From Saccharum officinarum (Eukaryota > Streptophyta > Magnoliopsida > Poales > Poaceae), in contig CM036221.1 in NCBI GenBank assembly GCA_020631735.1, forward strand, positions 16,101,381 through 16,165,380: 64,000 nucleotides of DNA, read 5' to 3'. The translations under genes and the position numbers were made by a program. Shown piece after piece: positions 33,711 to 47,019 of the stretch (positions are counted from its first letter, which is position 1; each line of letters starts with the position of its first letter). A model generated the notes under the pieces. The model was not told where the DNA came from and did not search any database. It was given only the letters and a program-made list of their open reading frames with translations.

Positions 33711-35053
33711 AGCTTGATACTTAGCCTGATTGTTTGTCGATGTAGCAACATCGGTAATGAAAACTCATACTTTCTTGAGGTGAAATCAACACAATGCCGA
33801 TACCTGCTCCTTCACCACACGTAGACCCATCGAAGAAAAGTGTCCAAGGAGCAACTTCTAGAGAGTCCACTGTACTGCAATGCTGAGTGACAAAATCAGC
33901 CATAACCTGTCCTTTAACTGCCTTAGCCGATTCGTAACGTAGGTCAAATTCTGACAATGCTAAAATCCACTTGCCGATTCTACCACTCAATATTGGCATC
34001 GACAGCATGTATTTGACCACATCATCCTTGCATATGACAGTGCATTCGGCCGATAGCAAATAATGCCTCAATTTAATACAAGAAAAGTATAAACATAGAC
34101 ATAGTTTTTCGATGGCTGAATACCTTGTCTCAGCATCCACCAATCTTCTGCTCAAATAACAAATAACATGTTCTTTCCCTTCAAATTCTTGAATAAGAGC
34201 TGAACCGATAACAGTATCATCAGTTGACAAATACAACCTGAAGGGTTTCCCATGTTGGGGTGGAACTAGCACTGGAGGGTTTATCAAGTACTTCTTAATT
34301 TCATCTAGGGCCAACTGCTGCTCAGCTCCCCATACAAATTCCTGATCGGCCTTCAATTTAAGCAACGGGCTGAAAGCCTTGATCTTGCCTGATAGATTAG
34401 ATATGAACCTTCTAATGAAATTAATCTTGCCGATCAAAGATTGCAATTCAGTTTTATCAGCAGGAGCAACTACCTTGTTAATTGCATCAATAGACTTCCT
34501 ACTGATTTCAATACCCCTCTGATGCACCATAAAACCCAAGAATTGACCTGCCGATACACCAAACGCACATTTATTAGGATTCATCTTCAATCCATGCTTC
34601 CTCATGCACTCTGATATCTTTCATAGATCGGCTAGATGTTTTGTCATATCCCTAGACTTAACCACTACATCATCAATGTAGATTTCCACTAATGTGCCGA
34701 TGTACTCATGAAAAATAAAATTCATAGCTCTCTGATAAGTAGCACCATCATTTTTCAAACCGAAGGTCATGACTATCCACTCAAACAACCCCACATGACC
34801 TGGACATCTGAAAGCAGTCTTGGAAATATCTTCTTCAGCCATGAATATTTGATTGTAACCTGCATTACCATCCATGAAGCTGATAATCTGATGTCCGGCT
34901 GCAGCATCAATCAACAAATCAGCAATAGGCATTGGATAGCCATCCATCGGTGTGGCTTTGTTGAGGTTTCTGAAATCAATACAAACACAAAGTTTCCTGT
35001 TTTTCTTATAAACAGGAACCACATTAGAAATCCACTCCGCATATTGACACTGC
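33622..35053 (-). pseudogene. Tat gypsy pol fragment, copy B
   Basis: Nearly identical to 2692-4117: RT with YIDD at 34669-34680, RNase H (33721-34605 frame) and the start of the second RNase H. It shares the TGA at 34618-34620 with copy A, and also has a frameshift near 33750, at a slightly different base from that in copy A. Its right end is the copia-2 LTR and its left end is the deletion junction with copia-1 RT. Confidence 0.88.
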
Positions 35054-36935
35054 TAAAAGCCCAAGTTTGGTTTTGGTAATTAATGACACCAAGTTGCTAA
35101 TGACATATGTTAAGTGTTTTGAGTTAAGCATAAGCAACACATGTCATGAAGGTGTATGTGGCAAGGAGTGGTGGCCACAAGATCACAAAGAGATGGTGCA
35201 TGGACATGAAATGATAATCATGGTGGAGATGCACCTAATATGATGGACATGATGTTCAAGTGGAAGAGAAGGAACTAAGAGCACAAGGCAAAGGTATAAC
35301 CATAGGGTTTTCCTTTTGCCGGTCTAAGATGAGTAGAGAAGTGATTGACCAGGTTTAGGATACATAGCCGACTATCAAGAGGGGCAATCACGGTTAGCTC
35401 GGGAATCAAGTGCCACTAGATCAATGTCTTGAGCATATGCATTAGGATCTAGTAAAGAGCTAACATAATGCCTTGAAAATGATTGTGAAATGCTAACACA
35501 CATGCACATGGTGGTGTACACTTGGTGGTGTTAGCACAGTTTACGAAAGCGGTGGAGTTTTAGTGGTAGAGAGGGGTTTGGGTTCCTCTCTCCCTCCCGT
35601 CGAGCTTGCGAGGCGGGATTCGGCGCTTTTTGGGGAAGTAGAATGCCTATTTTCTAGTGCGCCGGAAGTCGGAAAAGAAATAGAGGCGAACGAAGGTCAC
35701 AGAGGTGACCGGACGCTGGACCGAACGCGGTCTCTGTATGACCGGATGCGTCCGGTTAGCGTTCAGCGTCTGCGTGTGTTTCAGTTTGATGATCGAACGT
35801 GCAGCGTGTCCGGTCACTGTCGACTGGACGCGTCTGGTCATTTAGGGAGCTTACTGGACTCCAATCGGACGCTGGCACTGTGGCGTCCAGTCAGTTCTAC
35901 AGCGCGTCCGGTCGCTGTTTCATTGTGCGCTACTCAGGCTTGACCAGCGCGTCCGGTCAGTTGCGGGACCAGCGCATTCGGTCGCACCCAGCGCGTCCGG
36001 TCTGCGCGACCAGCGCGTCCGGTCGGTGCTTCACAACTTAGCCGTTGCACGTCCGGTCAGTTTGACTAGCACGTTCGGTCAGCGCGACTTCGGTTGTTTA
36101 AGTTTCTAACGGCTAGCTGCATACCCCTTCGCTATAAATAGAAGTTGTTTGGGGTTTGAGGTTAACTCTTGCACATTTTGACACCTAGAGACATCCTTTG
36201 AGCTAGAGAACAACCCCTCCACTCATCTCTTTGCATAGTTGCACATCTTGAGTGAGATTGAGTGAGATTCAAGTGCATTGCTTGAGAGTTGCATTCTAGA
36301 GGCACTTGATCTTCGAGTTGCTGCGGATTTCTTGTTACTCTTCTGTGTTTCCCGACATGGTAGACGGTTTGGAGCAGCGGAGGTGATTGAGCTCGCAATT
36401 GGAGATTGTTGGAGCCCTCACCAAGTGTTGTAAGGGGTTCTTCCTACCCCGCGAGAGTTCGTGAATTGGATACTCTAGTGGAGCTCGTGGCTTGGAGAAT
36501 CCCCATCTTGTGTGCGGTTGTGCGGCGCCCGCTGAGGGCTCGACTCTTGATAGTCGATTAGCTCGCGAACCGATAAGTGGGTGTATCGCCACAACGGGGA
36601 GTAGCTTACTGGGAAGCAAGTGAACCTCGGGATAAATTCTTATGTCATTCTCTTCCTGAGGATTTCTCTTGTGTGATTGATTGATTGGTACTTCTCATCT
36701 CTACACGGCGGTATAATCACTCAAAGCTCTTCTCTCGTATTACTTCTTGTTTATAGCTGTAGTTGTTGTTGTGTTTAGTGGGTAGCCTTGTACTAGAATT
36801 GTGTAGGTGGCTTGCTTATTTAGTTAGAGCTAGTGCTTTTGCTTCACCACCTTTCATACTAACTTGTGGTTAAGTATTTCTTGTAGAAGTTTTAATTAGG
36901 CTATTCACCCCCCTCTAGCCTATTTGGACCTTACA
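35054..36935 (+). mobile_element. 5' LTR of copia-2, copy B
   Basis: Same element and same insertion point in Tat RT as 4118-6003. The terminal TG is mutated to TA. TATA box at 36133-36140; the CCGGACGCG array spans 35706-36090. Confidence 0.85.
35706..36090 (+). repeat. CCGGACGCG motif array, copia-2 LTR copy B
   Basis: Counterpart of 4769-5155 with scattered point differences, many of them C/T or G/A at CpG (for example CGTCCGGTC to CGTTCGGTC near 36070). Confidence 0.8.
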
Positions 36936-36950
36936 AGTGGTATCGGAGCC
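36936..36950 (+). other. PBS of copia-2, copy B
   Basis: AGTGGTATCGGAGCC immediately after the LTR. Confidence 0.85.
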
Positions 36951-36995
36951 GAGGTACCGTTTATTTGAGGCTTAACAACCTACGGTGAAAAATAA

Positions 36996-39074
36996 ATGGT
37001 TCAATTAAGCTTGCACATCAACAACACCAAGAAGGCACCTCACTTTGATGGCACAAATTATGCATATTGGAAGGTTAAGATGACCGCACACCTAATGTCA
37101 ATCAATAGAGAAGTGTGGAAGGTCACCGAAACAAAATTTGAGGTTGCTAATCCGGAAGCACCTACACCGGTGGAAGAGAAGAAGCTCCAATGCAATGACA
37201 TTGCCATTAGTGCTCTTCATGAGGCATTAGATGACAAGACATTTGAGCAAGTAAAGAACATAGAAGTTGCACATGATGCTTGGGTCAAGCTAGAAGAAAC
37301 TTTTGAGGGCACCGAAGGCACAAAGACCGCTAAAGCATATATCTTGCAAGAAAAGTTTTCTAGCTTCAAGATACAAGAACATGAGAGTGTACCGGAAATG
37401 TTTTATCGGTTGCAAGTCATTGTCAATGAGCTCAAGGCACTTGGTGAGGAGGTCAAGGACAACCAATTTTCTATGAAGTTCTTGAGAAGGTTGCCCAAGA
37501 GGTTTGATACATTGATCACCGTGCTAGTGAGGACTATATTGAAGGATTCAACTCCTCAACAAGTATTTCAAGAAGTGATGACCGATGATTCATATAGAGA
37601 AGATGATGAGATGGAAGAGTTGGTCAAGAAGAAGAAGAAGGAAAATGAGAAGAAAGATGATGAAAAGAAGAAGAGTGTGGCATTCAAAGCCACCACATCC
37701 AAGGGCAAGTCCAAGATTAAATCATAAAGTGAAGTAGACTCAAGTTCTTGTGATAATGATGACATTGATGAGAAGATGGCTCTTTTTGTCAAGCAATTTG
37801 GCAAATTCATGAAGAAGAAGGGCTATCGTGCAAGAAGGAGGAAGAACTCATCCAAGAAGAATGAACATACCTTGAGATATTTTAGATGCCATAGCAAGGA
37901 CCATCTCATTGCAAAGTGTCCTTATGATAGTGATGATGAAGATGCTATCAAGAAGGAGAGAAAGAAGCAAAAGAAGAAGCTAGAGAAGAAGGAGAGCTCT
38001 TATAAGAAGAAGAATGATTCTCATGTTGCTACATGGGATAGTGATGATTCCTCAAATGATGATGAGGATGACAACAAGAGCAAGAAGAAGGGACATGCTA
38101 GCATTGCCATCCAAGAGAAGGTCTCCCTCTTCGACACTCCATCGTGCTTCATGGCTAAGGCCGCTAAGGTATCATCCGACGATGAGAGTGATCATGATAA
38201 TGCTAGTGATAGTGATAGTGATGAAGAAGAATTCACTAAAGATGAACTAATCACTATGCTAGAAAATTGCACTCAATATTTTAAGGAATCTAGAAAGAAG
38301 TGCAAGGGCTTGCTTAAGGAAAAGAAAAACCTTATACAAGAACTTGATGAGCTTAGGGCATCTTATGAGAGTCTAAAGGTAGACCATAAGAAGATTCAAA
38401 AGTCTCACACTAAGCTTGAAGAAGCTCATTCCTATCTAGTTGAAAAATGTGAAAACATGCCAACTAATGTTGAGAAACCTAAAACTTGTAACATAGGCAT
38501 ATCATGTGATATAATTGATGAATCTTTTCTTAAGCCTATTGTTGTTGCTCCCACTAACCCTTCATGTAGAGCATCTACATCATCCTCATCTAGTAGTGAT
38601 GGTTTTACTTGTGACTCCACACTTATAATTGAGAATGAAAATCTCAAGAAGAAGGTAAAAGAGCTCAATCACACATTAGCTAAGGCTTATGGTGGTGAGG
38701 ACCGCTTGCTTATGTGCTTGGGTAGCCAAAGAGCTTCTCTCTACAAAGAGAGATTGGGCTATAACCCCAAGAAAGGCAAGGCCGCTTTTGCTCCTCACAA
38801 GACTCGTTTTGTGAAGAACAATGGTAGCTATTGCAAAAGTTGCAAGCAAGTTGGTCACATAGAGCAACAATGCATGAACAAGAAATCCAATGCTAATGTA
38901 TCCTCGATTAAGTTTGATTCTTTCTATATGCTTACCAAGGGTACAAATGGTGTTCATGCTAAGTTCATTGGTACACCATGGATGGGCTCAAAGAAGAAAG
39001 TCATTTGGGTACCAAAGAGCTTGGTCACTAACCTTGGAGGACCCAAACAAGTTTGGGTACCTAAAAAGAATTGA
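36996..39074 (+). pseudogene. copia-2 gag, copy B
   Basis: Best preserved gag of the three. It is open from the ATG at 36996 to the shared TAA at 37725-37727, then from there to TGA at 39072-39074 in the same frame. Trp is present where copy A has a stop. Gag domain, Lys/Glu-rich linker, defective first zinc knuckle (YFRC), acidic and coiled-coil section, and canonical second knuckle (CKSCKQVGHIEQQC near 38830-38870). Pol lies in the +1 frame after a TAG at 39085. Confidence 0.9.
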
Positions 39075-39087
39075 TCTTGTCTTGTAG

Positions 39088-42021
39088 GTCAATTACAAAG
39101 CCAGAGGAAGGCATTGGGTGCTTGATAGTGGGTGCACTCAACATATGACCGGGGATTCTTGTATGTTCAAATCAATTGATACAAGTCAAAATAGTGTTTT
39201 TGATGCTATCACTTTCGGCAACAACAAGAAAGGCAAGGTCAAGGGGCTTGGTAAAATTGCTATCTCAAATGACATGAGCATATCTAATATGTTGCTAGTT
39301 GAGAGCTTGGATTTCAATCTTTTATCAGTGGCACAACTTTGTGATCTTGGCTTCAAGTGAATATTTGGTAGTGATGATGTTGAAGTCATAAGTTTTGATG
39401 GATCAAATTTGATATTCAAAGGATTTAGACATGGTAGCTTATACTTGGTTGACTTCAATGATAGTGAGACACAATTGACATCATGCTTGCTTAGTAAATC
39501 TAGTATGGGATGGTTGTGGTATAGAAGGCTTGGTCATGTTGGAATGAAACAATTGAACAAACTTTTGAAGCATGACTTAGTTAGAGGCTTGAAGGATGTC
39601 ACCTTTGAGAAGGATAAACCATGTAGTGCTTGTCAAGCCGGCAAACAAGTTAGAAATGCACATCCTAGTAAGAGTGAAATGAGCACATCAAAGGCATTTG
39701 AGCTATTGCACATGGACTTATTTGGGCCAACAACATACACTAGCATTGGTGGCAACAAGTACGGTTTTGTGATTGTTGATGATGACACTAGATACATTTG
39801 GGTGTTCTCTCTCTATGACAAGAGTGATGTTTATGATCTATTCAAGTCTTTTGTCAAGAGGGTGCAAAATGAGTTTGAGACTACTATCAAGAAGATTAGA
39901 AGTGACAATGGTAGTGAGTTCAAGAACACAAGAATTAAGGATTTGTGTGATGATCTTGGTATTGGACATCAATTCTCACCAACATGCACTCCTCAATCCA
40001 ATGGTGTAGTTGAAAGGAAAAATAGAACCTTGATTGACATGACTAGATCAATGCTTAGTGAATACAATGTGAGTCATTCATTTTGGAGTGAATCCATCAA
40101 CACGGCTTGCTATTGTACCAACCGCCTCTATTGCCATGGGAAGCTTGGGAAAACACCATATGAGCTATTGAATGGAAGAAAGCCCAACATTGCATACTTT
40201 AGAGTGTTTGGTTGCAAATGCTATATTCTTAAGAAAGGTACTAGATTGAGCAAGTTTGAAAAGAAATGTGATGACGGATTCTTACTTGGTTATTCTACCA
40301 CAAGCAAAGCATATATAGTTTGGAATCTCACTAATGGCACCTTGGAAGAAGTTTATGATGTTGAGTTTGATGAAACCCAAGGATCTTAAAATGAAGCTCA
40401 AAACCTTGATGATGTGAGAGGAGATCAATTGTCAAATGCAATGAAGAACATGGACATTGGTGATATAAGGCTGATGCAAGTTGATGATGATTGTGACATA
40501 CATATGATTAATCAAGATGTGCAAATTGATACATTTCAAGCAAGCTCAAGTGGTACTCATGATGAAGCTCAAGTTCAAGGTCAAATAAGTGGAAGCAATC
40601 AACTCCCAATACTCCAACCTACTAGTATTGCAAGAGATCATCCATTGGACCAAATCATTGGTGAAATTTAAAGTGGTGTTCAAACTAGATCAAGGCTAGC
40701 ATCCTTTTGTGAGCATTACTCATTTGTGTCACTTGAAGAACCTAAGAAATTAGAAGATGCTTTGAAGGATTCCGATTGGGTAAATGCCATGCATGAAGAA
40801 CTAAACAACTTTGCTAGAAATCAAGTTTGGAAACTTATTGAGAGACCAAAGAACTATAATGTGATTGGTACTAAGTGGGTCTTTAGAAACAAGCAAGATC
40901 AAGATGGCATGGTTGTGAGGAACAAAGCAAGATTAGTAGCACAAGGATACACTCAAGTTGAGGGTCTTGACTTTGGAGAGACATATGCACCGGTTACAAA
41001 ATTGGAGGCATTTAGAATCTTATTAGCATATGCTTGTGCACACAACATCAAGCTCTATCAAATGGATGTCAAGAGTGCATTTCTCAATGGCTACATCAAT
41101 GAAGAAGTCTATGTTGAGCAACCTCCCAGTTTTGAAGATGACAATAAGTCCAATCATGTGTTCAAGCTAAAGAAGGCATTGTATGGTTTGAAGCAAGCAC
41201 CTAGAGCATGGTATGAGAGATTGAGGGACTTTCTTCTATCTAAAGGGTTCAAGATGGGAAAGGTTGACACCACTCTCTTCACCAAGAAGCTTGGAAATGA
41301 CTTGTTTGTGTTGCAAATCTATGTGGATGACATTATCTTTGGATCAACTAACCAAGACTTTTGTGAAGAGTTTGGAAATATGATGGCTAATGAGTTTGAG
41401 ATGTCTATGATTGGAGAGCTTAGTTACTTCCTTGGACTTCAAATCAAGCAAATGAAGAATGGCACTTTTGTAAGTCAAGGCAAGTACATCAAGAACATGA
41501 TCAAGAAGTTTGGATTGCAAGATGCTAAGCAAATGAGTACACCAATGGGCACTAATGATCAATTGGGTATTGATGGCAGTGAAAACATGGTAGATCAAAA
41601 GCAATACCGGTCTATGATTGGAAGTTTGCTCTATGTCACCGCTTCTAGGCCGGATGCGATGTTTAGTGTGTGCAAGTGTGCAAGATATCCAGCTTCACCT
41701 AGAGAAAGTCACTTGAAAGCAACCAAGAGAATATTGAGATATCTTAAGAGCACTCATGATGTTGGATTATGGTATCCCAAGGGGTCTAATTTTGAGTTGA
41801 TTAGATATTCGGACTCTGACTATGGTGGATGCAAGATTGATAGAATGAGCACATGTGGCACTTGTCAATTGCTTGGAAGGTCTCTTGTTTCATGGTCATC
41901 AAAGAAACAAAATAGTGTTGCACTATCTACCGCCGAGGCTGAATACATTAGTGCCGGTAGTTATTGTGCACAATTGCTTTGGATGAAAGCCACCTTGAAT
42001 GATTTTGGAATCAAGTTCAAG
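39088..42021 (+). pseudogene. copia-2 pol, copy B
   Basis: One frame throughout with three stops: TGA 39358-39360 (absent in A, shared with C), TAA 40387-40389 (shared by all) and TAA 40669-40671 (Gln in A, shared with C). Protease DSGC, integrase HHCC and Asp/Asp/Glu core, and RT with YVDD at 41320-41331 are legible. RNase H is legible up to FGIKFK, where the frame leaves copia at 42021. There are no frameshifts, in contrast to copies A and C. The frame runs on into element F sequence to 42195. Confidence 0.92.
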
Positions 42022-43313
42022 TCCTTCTCCGTATCGTCCCGAAGCTTGAGCTACTTCTCTTGCAAGAGAACATTTCTCTCCGCAGGGCTAAACGCGACGG
42101 CGCTCCAGCAGCGGGAGATGGAGGATCGACCTCCATGTCGGTGCTTGCCCGAGACGACGAACTTCTCATTGAGCGGAACAACACCGCACGCTTGAGCTTT
42201 CCAACGATCTTGCTCATTTTCCTGCAAAATAGGCAAAAGACAACATAACTCATGGAACGAGATTATGAAAATAAAAATGTTAGCGGTTAGTCGTGCAAAA
42301 GTCAGTCATCCAGAGGGTTAGTCGTCCGAGATTGCCTAAAGAATTTTTCTAATCAATATTTTGGCATGACTTCCACCCTAAATCTTTTTAATTTTCTCTC
42401 TTGATTGGACAGCACTACCACTCTTAAACCATCACTTTCTTGCTCAAATTTTAGCAGCACCTCTCTCTCTCTTACTCAAGATTTTAGCAACACTTTCACT
42501 CTGAACTTTCTCACCCTTTTCTCTTACTCCAAAACTATTTCTACCAAAAGAATTTTAAACTACGAGATTTGAAATTGGAAATTCGAACTTGGGAAGCTAG
42601 ATAGCAGTGTGGGTGAGTGAGTTGAGCAGCCAGGAGGGGGTATTTATAGGGGAAAAGCAGCAGGTTGGACGGCCAAGTGGTGGGGCCGGCCGGCCCCACA
42701 TCATGGCCAAATGGCCTCTCCATTTTCCTGCTGCTCCTTTACTCCATGCTTAAGCAAAACATTCACTCCTTTGGTGCTCTTTCGGGACTAGGATAGCTAG
42801 TGGAGAGATGATGGAGGTGAAAGTGGTGGTTGAGTGCAGATAGAAGTGATGGGTAGTGGTTATGGAGGTGATGGTGGTGGGTCCCCAAGTGTTTGTGGGT
42901 CCCGGTGCCCGTATTTCTATCGTATACTTGTATGCATGGTATTTTTTTACGCCTCCATGGTAAATATTCTGGCAGATTTTTACACACCGTAAAATTGTTC
43001 ACATGGGGCCTGAGGATTTTATAATGCAATAATGAAAATGTTTATTTTATTTTCTATTGTTATTTCCCTATACTTAATTAATATTTATATATCATCTGGC
43101 TTACCCTGGTTTAGAGTAAGTGTTTAGTTAATGATCTCATCATAAGTATACATATTTATCAATATCTCTAGCCACTGCTCCTTCCTGTGGTAAAATATAA
43201 ATAACAATATTTGGAATACTCCCGAGTGAAGTGCTACAATGGTATATCTGCGTACTTGCAGAATTCTCATATACTCTTACCTAAACTACAAGTGTCATTA
43301 ATAAATACCAACA
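42022..43313 (+). mobile_element. LTR fragment of gypsy element F, copy B
   Basis: Counterpart of 11083-12368, joined to copia-2 at the same base. Several C or T runs are one base longer than in copy A. Confidence 0.6.
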
Positions 43314-43321
43314 AGTATTTC

Positions 43322-43334
43322 TGGCGCCGTTGCT
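43322..43334 (+). other. PBS of element F, copy B
   Basis: TGGCGCCGTTGCT, tRNA-Asp type, with about 100 bp of leader following. Confidence 0.75.
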
Positions 43335-43905
43335 GGGATTCAAACCTAGCAGCGACGTAAGAAGTGTCAACAGAGAGCTACGGCGTCTGGCTCGGGTAGG
43401 AGTCCGCCGCTGAGTGGAGAAGCCGCTCTGGCTGCGCAATATGGACAAAGTCACGTGCACAAGAAAAGACAAGCACGAAGAACGTTTCCCTCCATTAATC
43501 AAACAGGATCCCAAAACTACTCTACTAAACACAACAGATTACGGTGTTTCCACAAAATAATTCCTGATAGAAAAATATTATAATTTAATTATTTGCAAGG
43601 TAGTGTTCGTAAAAGAAAAGTTCCATGGCGTTATCATGTAAATTGTTGTCAAGTCTTCCAGTCAAATATAAGGTTTATGTCCCAAAATCTTGTTAAATTC
43701 ATGATCCCTATAAGCGAACATAAATACATGTGCTTAACAAGAAACAAAATGATGCTTATGTATGTTTATTATGTGTGCTAACATGGTTTCGTTTTTGGAC
43801 TGTGACACTTAAATTAAGTTAGCTTCCCTTTACCATGAGAAAGCATACCAAAGTTTATGTTCACATGAGTAGACTTTTTTTAAAAAAAAATTGTGATTAC
43901 TACAA

Positions 43906-44029
43906 GGGTGTTCGGTTGCAAGAATAAGTGGATGTACTTTGAGAGAGAAGAATAAGTGGCTGCAGCAGCCACAGCCGCTTAGTACTTTGAGAGAGAAGAA
44001 TAAGCGGCTCCACTGCAGCAGAACACCCC
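43906..44029. mobile_element. 124-bp TACAA-flanked MITE, copy B
   Basis: Identical position and structure to 12961-13084, flanked by TACAA at 43901-43905 and 44030-44034. Confidence 0.75.
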
Positions 44030-45000
44030 TACAACATGTCAAATTTTTTTAAAATTTATGAATTGAATGGTGTTTTCTCCTCACATTTCCTTACCTTATA
44101 CTATTTATTTATGTTCAATATTTTCGTATACCATTCAATTCGAATAAGATCCCTGTGATAAAAAAAAATATGAAAAATAAATAGACAAAAGAGAATAAGG
44201 TACAGATAATTTGTACTATTAATCAATCATAAATTTTAAAACCATATCTTGTGTTCTTATTACGATTAATTACAATGTGGGCTGTAATTATTTATGCCAA
44301 ATAAAGAAACAAAGTAGTAGAAACAACATGATACCGCCCTATTAGATCTATTTTTGCTTGATCAGTTAACCGCTCATAAAAGATGGGAATAATGTTCCCC
44401 CACTTATATATTTATCACAGAAAAAAGAGTGGCAAGAACTCCTATATCTATTATCCTTTCCGTGCATCGAGGAATGTAAATATGTACAAAATTCAATGGT
44501 TCAATTATGCATCATGTGAAGTATATAAGATCAACCGAATGCAAGCTAATTAACTAATTGAAATGAACTAAATTGTTACTGCTCCTAGATGACCTAATGC
44601 AACTGGAAGCCTAATACGGAGTATTTAATTAGCACAGATAGTAAATAGTTTGCGGAAACTGAAGGATTGATATGTCGGTCAACATTTTGATATGTTTTAC
44701 TTTTTCTAATCTAAAATGTTAGTTGGTGTATATATACACATTGTTTGATAGTCTTAGGAAATACATAGACGGATACACCTCCTAGCAGATAACAGAGACG
44801 GATAATAAATTTGTGAACGGTATCAATCCTGACTAGTCATAATTAAATTAATTGGGAAGAGTTAATTAAGAATTGTTATATAGTTCTTTATATGATAAGA
44901 CAGAAGCAAAGAGATATAGAAACAACACCATACCACGTTCTGGAGTGACTGCGGCATTTTTCTGCCCGGAAGCTGCTTCCTCCTCCTCTTGCTCATCTCA

Positions 45001-45149
45001 CCTTGTTCGGCTGGCTGGTTGCCAGCCAGCCAGCAGTGTTTTTCTCTCACACCAGTTCAGCACCAGCCACCAGCCACCAGCCAGCCAGCAGTATTTTTCT
45101 TTCACAATAAATCAGCCTCAGCCACCAGCCACCAGCCAGCCGAACGAGG
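45001..45149. mobile_element. 149-bp MITE with CCTTGTTCGGCTGG termini, copy B
   Basis: Begins CCTTGTTCGGCTGGCTGG and ends CCAGCCAGCCGAACGAGG, forming a near-perfect terminal inverted repeat. The interior is CCAGC-rich tandem sequence with two TTTTTCT...TCACA segments. The element, with about 180 bp beyond it, is absent from the diverged unit, which reads straight from CTCATCTCACC to TAAGCTCC at 54595-54612. Confidence 0.7.
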
Positions 45150-45467
45150 TGGACACCAAAAATAATTAAAAAAGAAAAGTTACTCCTATGTCAAAGACTG
45201 AGAACTTCTGGAGAGACGTGTGAGCCAAACGCTTGAGCGCGCGCTAGCGCGGTGACTTCGCTCCTTCTAATTGGCTACATGGGCTTCTGAGCTAGCGATT
45301 TTAAGGCCGTTGGGGAAGGCTTGATGAGTGAGTGCTAGCACCTTAAGGCCGGTATATACCATGCACGTACTCTCTCCGAATCTCCTGCTTGCATGGCAAG
45401 CTCAGGCTCAGAGGACAAAAAAGAATCAATCGTTCTCCGGAACTGTGCACATAGAAAAAGCTCAGGC

Positions 45468-45585
45468 TGTGCTGATAAGCCGGCTGAAAAACACCGTTGG
45501 CTAATTTGTGGTGAGAGAAAAACACTGTTCCGGCTGAAAAAACGAAATGAAAAGTACGGATTATAAGCCGGATGAACAGAGTCAG
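45468..45585. mobile_element. Probable hAT-type MITE remnant (AAGCCGGCTG family)
   Basis: GCTGATAAGCCGGCTGAAAAACACCG at the left and ATTATAAGCCGGATGAACAGAG at the right, with a central GTGAGAGAAAAACACTGTTCCGGCTG. Style matches a common grass MITE. It is absent from the diverged X unit at about 54715. Exact ends are unclear. Confidence 0.45.
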
Positions 45586-46629
45586 TTGTTTCTTAAAGAC
45601 ATAAATAAATTAGTAGTATTTACTATGTGCACACTTCCGGGTAGCGAACGAGGACGAGAAGGCAGAAACAAATAGCAGTAGCCAACCTCGAGCTGGAATC
45701 GTGGGAGGAGTGACAGGCCTCTCACCCTCACCGGCGGCCAGTAGGTAAGCACCGGTAGCAGTGGAACCAGAGGAAGAGAGACAGAGATAAAATGGCTCAG
45801 CGTCTCTGATTTTGGTTGGTTTGGGATGTGGCTTGTGAGAAGAGCGAGCACACACACGGCACACTTTTAATGACGCCGACCGCGGAGACTCCATAGCGAA
45901 TGGTCGGTCTGCGTCCTGGCTCTCCGGTGGATGCTCCGACGAGTGCGCAGCAGCAGCTTTGCCTTTTGCCTTTGCTTTGCGTTCCCTCAACGCCACCATC
46001 AAAGACTCCGATCCAAGGGAAAGGGGCACACGGCACTGCATTGCATTGGATTGGATTGAAATCTCTCTTTATGATTGTGCAGGTTGCTGCCATGCATGGC
46101 TGCATTTCTCTCTCTCTTTTTTAACCAAAGAATCTGCTGCATCATTGAGGGACATGCAAAGGATGGCAACGGGGCGGATTCGGATCGGTGGAGTCTTTGG
46201 GCACCCAAAACCAAAACCCGAACTAAAAACCCGAACCCGCCCTGAACTCCAATTCGGGTGAAAATCCATCCCAAAACCGAAACCCACGGATCCCCGAAAC
46301 CCGACAGATTATCCGAAACCCGAAAACATTATAACAAATTAGCAAGAAAAGCAGTACAAAACATGATAAATTAGCAAAGCAGATTGCAAATAAATATAGA
46401 TAAATTATTTCAACAAGTTGTAACCACGAAACTACTAGCAAGCAGCAGCTAGCCCATGTACAGATTACAGATAAAATAGACATATAGTGCATCCAGCAGC
46501 TAGCCATGTACAGATTATAGAACATGAAGACATACATACTACTACATCTGTCACGGAGACAATGCAATCTAGCATTCAAGAGAATGACGACGACGACGGT
46601 GAGGACAAGGCAAGGAAAAGTCAGATCTA

Positions 46630-46720
46630 CTCCCTCCGTCCCATTGAAAACGTCGCCCGGGAAACGTGTTTGTGAGGGGAGCACGTTTTTCCAACGACAC
46701 TTTCAATGGGACGGAGGGAG
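46630..46720. mobile_element. 91-bp Stowaway MITE (Tc1/mariner type)
   Basis: A perfect 20-bp terminal inverted repeat beginning CTCCCTCCGTCCCATTG, flanked by TA on both sides (46628-46629 and 46721-46722). The inner arms stay partly complementary. It is nested within the hAT-like element. Confidence 0.9.
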
Positions 46721-46976
46721 TATAGAGCATGCAACCAAAACGATGCATTCGCAACCTTTTGGGCCGAGTCAGATCTACAGAGAGCATGCGACGACAAAGG
46801 CCCATCGGGCATCGGCCTCTGGCAACGCCAAGGCGCCGAGCCGCCGAGGGCTGAGGCGGCCGTCGGGCGTCGCCGCGTCGGCTGGGGACGCGTGACCAAG
46901 GAGGAGGACTGGAGGAGACCGAGCGTCGCTGTGATTCCGTGAGGTGAGGGCGAGCCCGGTGGTTCTGGTTCTAGGG

Positions 46977-46978
<2 letters not shown>

Positions 46979-47011
<33 letters not shown>
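46979..47011. repeat. (GA)n microsatellite
   Basis: About 16 GA units in the GC-rich core of the hAT-like element. Confidence 0.95.

Positions 47012-47019
<8 letters not shown>

Larger units (their letters stand above)
43437..46161. repeat. Non-coding unit X, copy B
   Basis: It aligns to A (12492-13874), C (62177-64000) and, with many differences and indels, to 52769-55500. No convincing gene was found. A CCGGCGGCC...GGTAAGCACCG phrase near 45730-45755 (54865-54895 in the diverged unit) could be an exon end with a splice donor, or chance. Long minus-strand ORFs at 45610-46041 are not maintained in the diverged unit. Confidence 0.65.

Noticed and set aside
40726..42195. 489-codon frame considered as an active RT gene
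   Set aside because: It is part of copia-2 pol, lacks the rest of RNase H, and the same frame has three upstream stops.
45610..46041. 143-codon minus-strand ORF in unit X
   Set aside because: The frame is not kept in the diverged copy of X, and no domain is recognisable.
46154..46161. 8-bp target duplication for the hAT-like element
   Set aside because: ATGCAAAG on the left and TGCAGCAC on the right share only TGCA out of register, so a duplication cannot be claimed.
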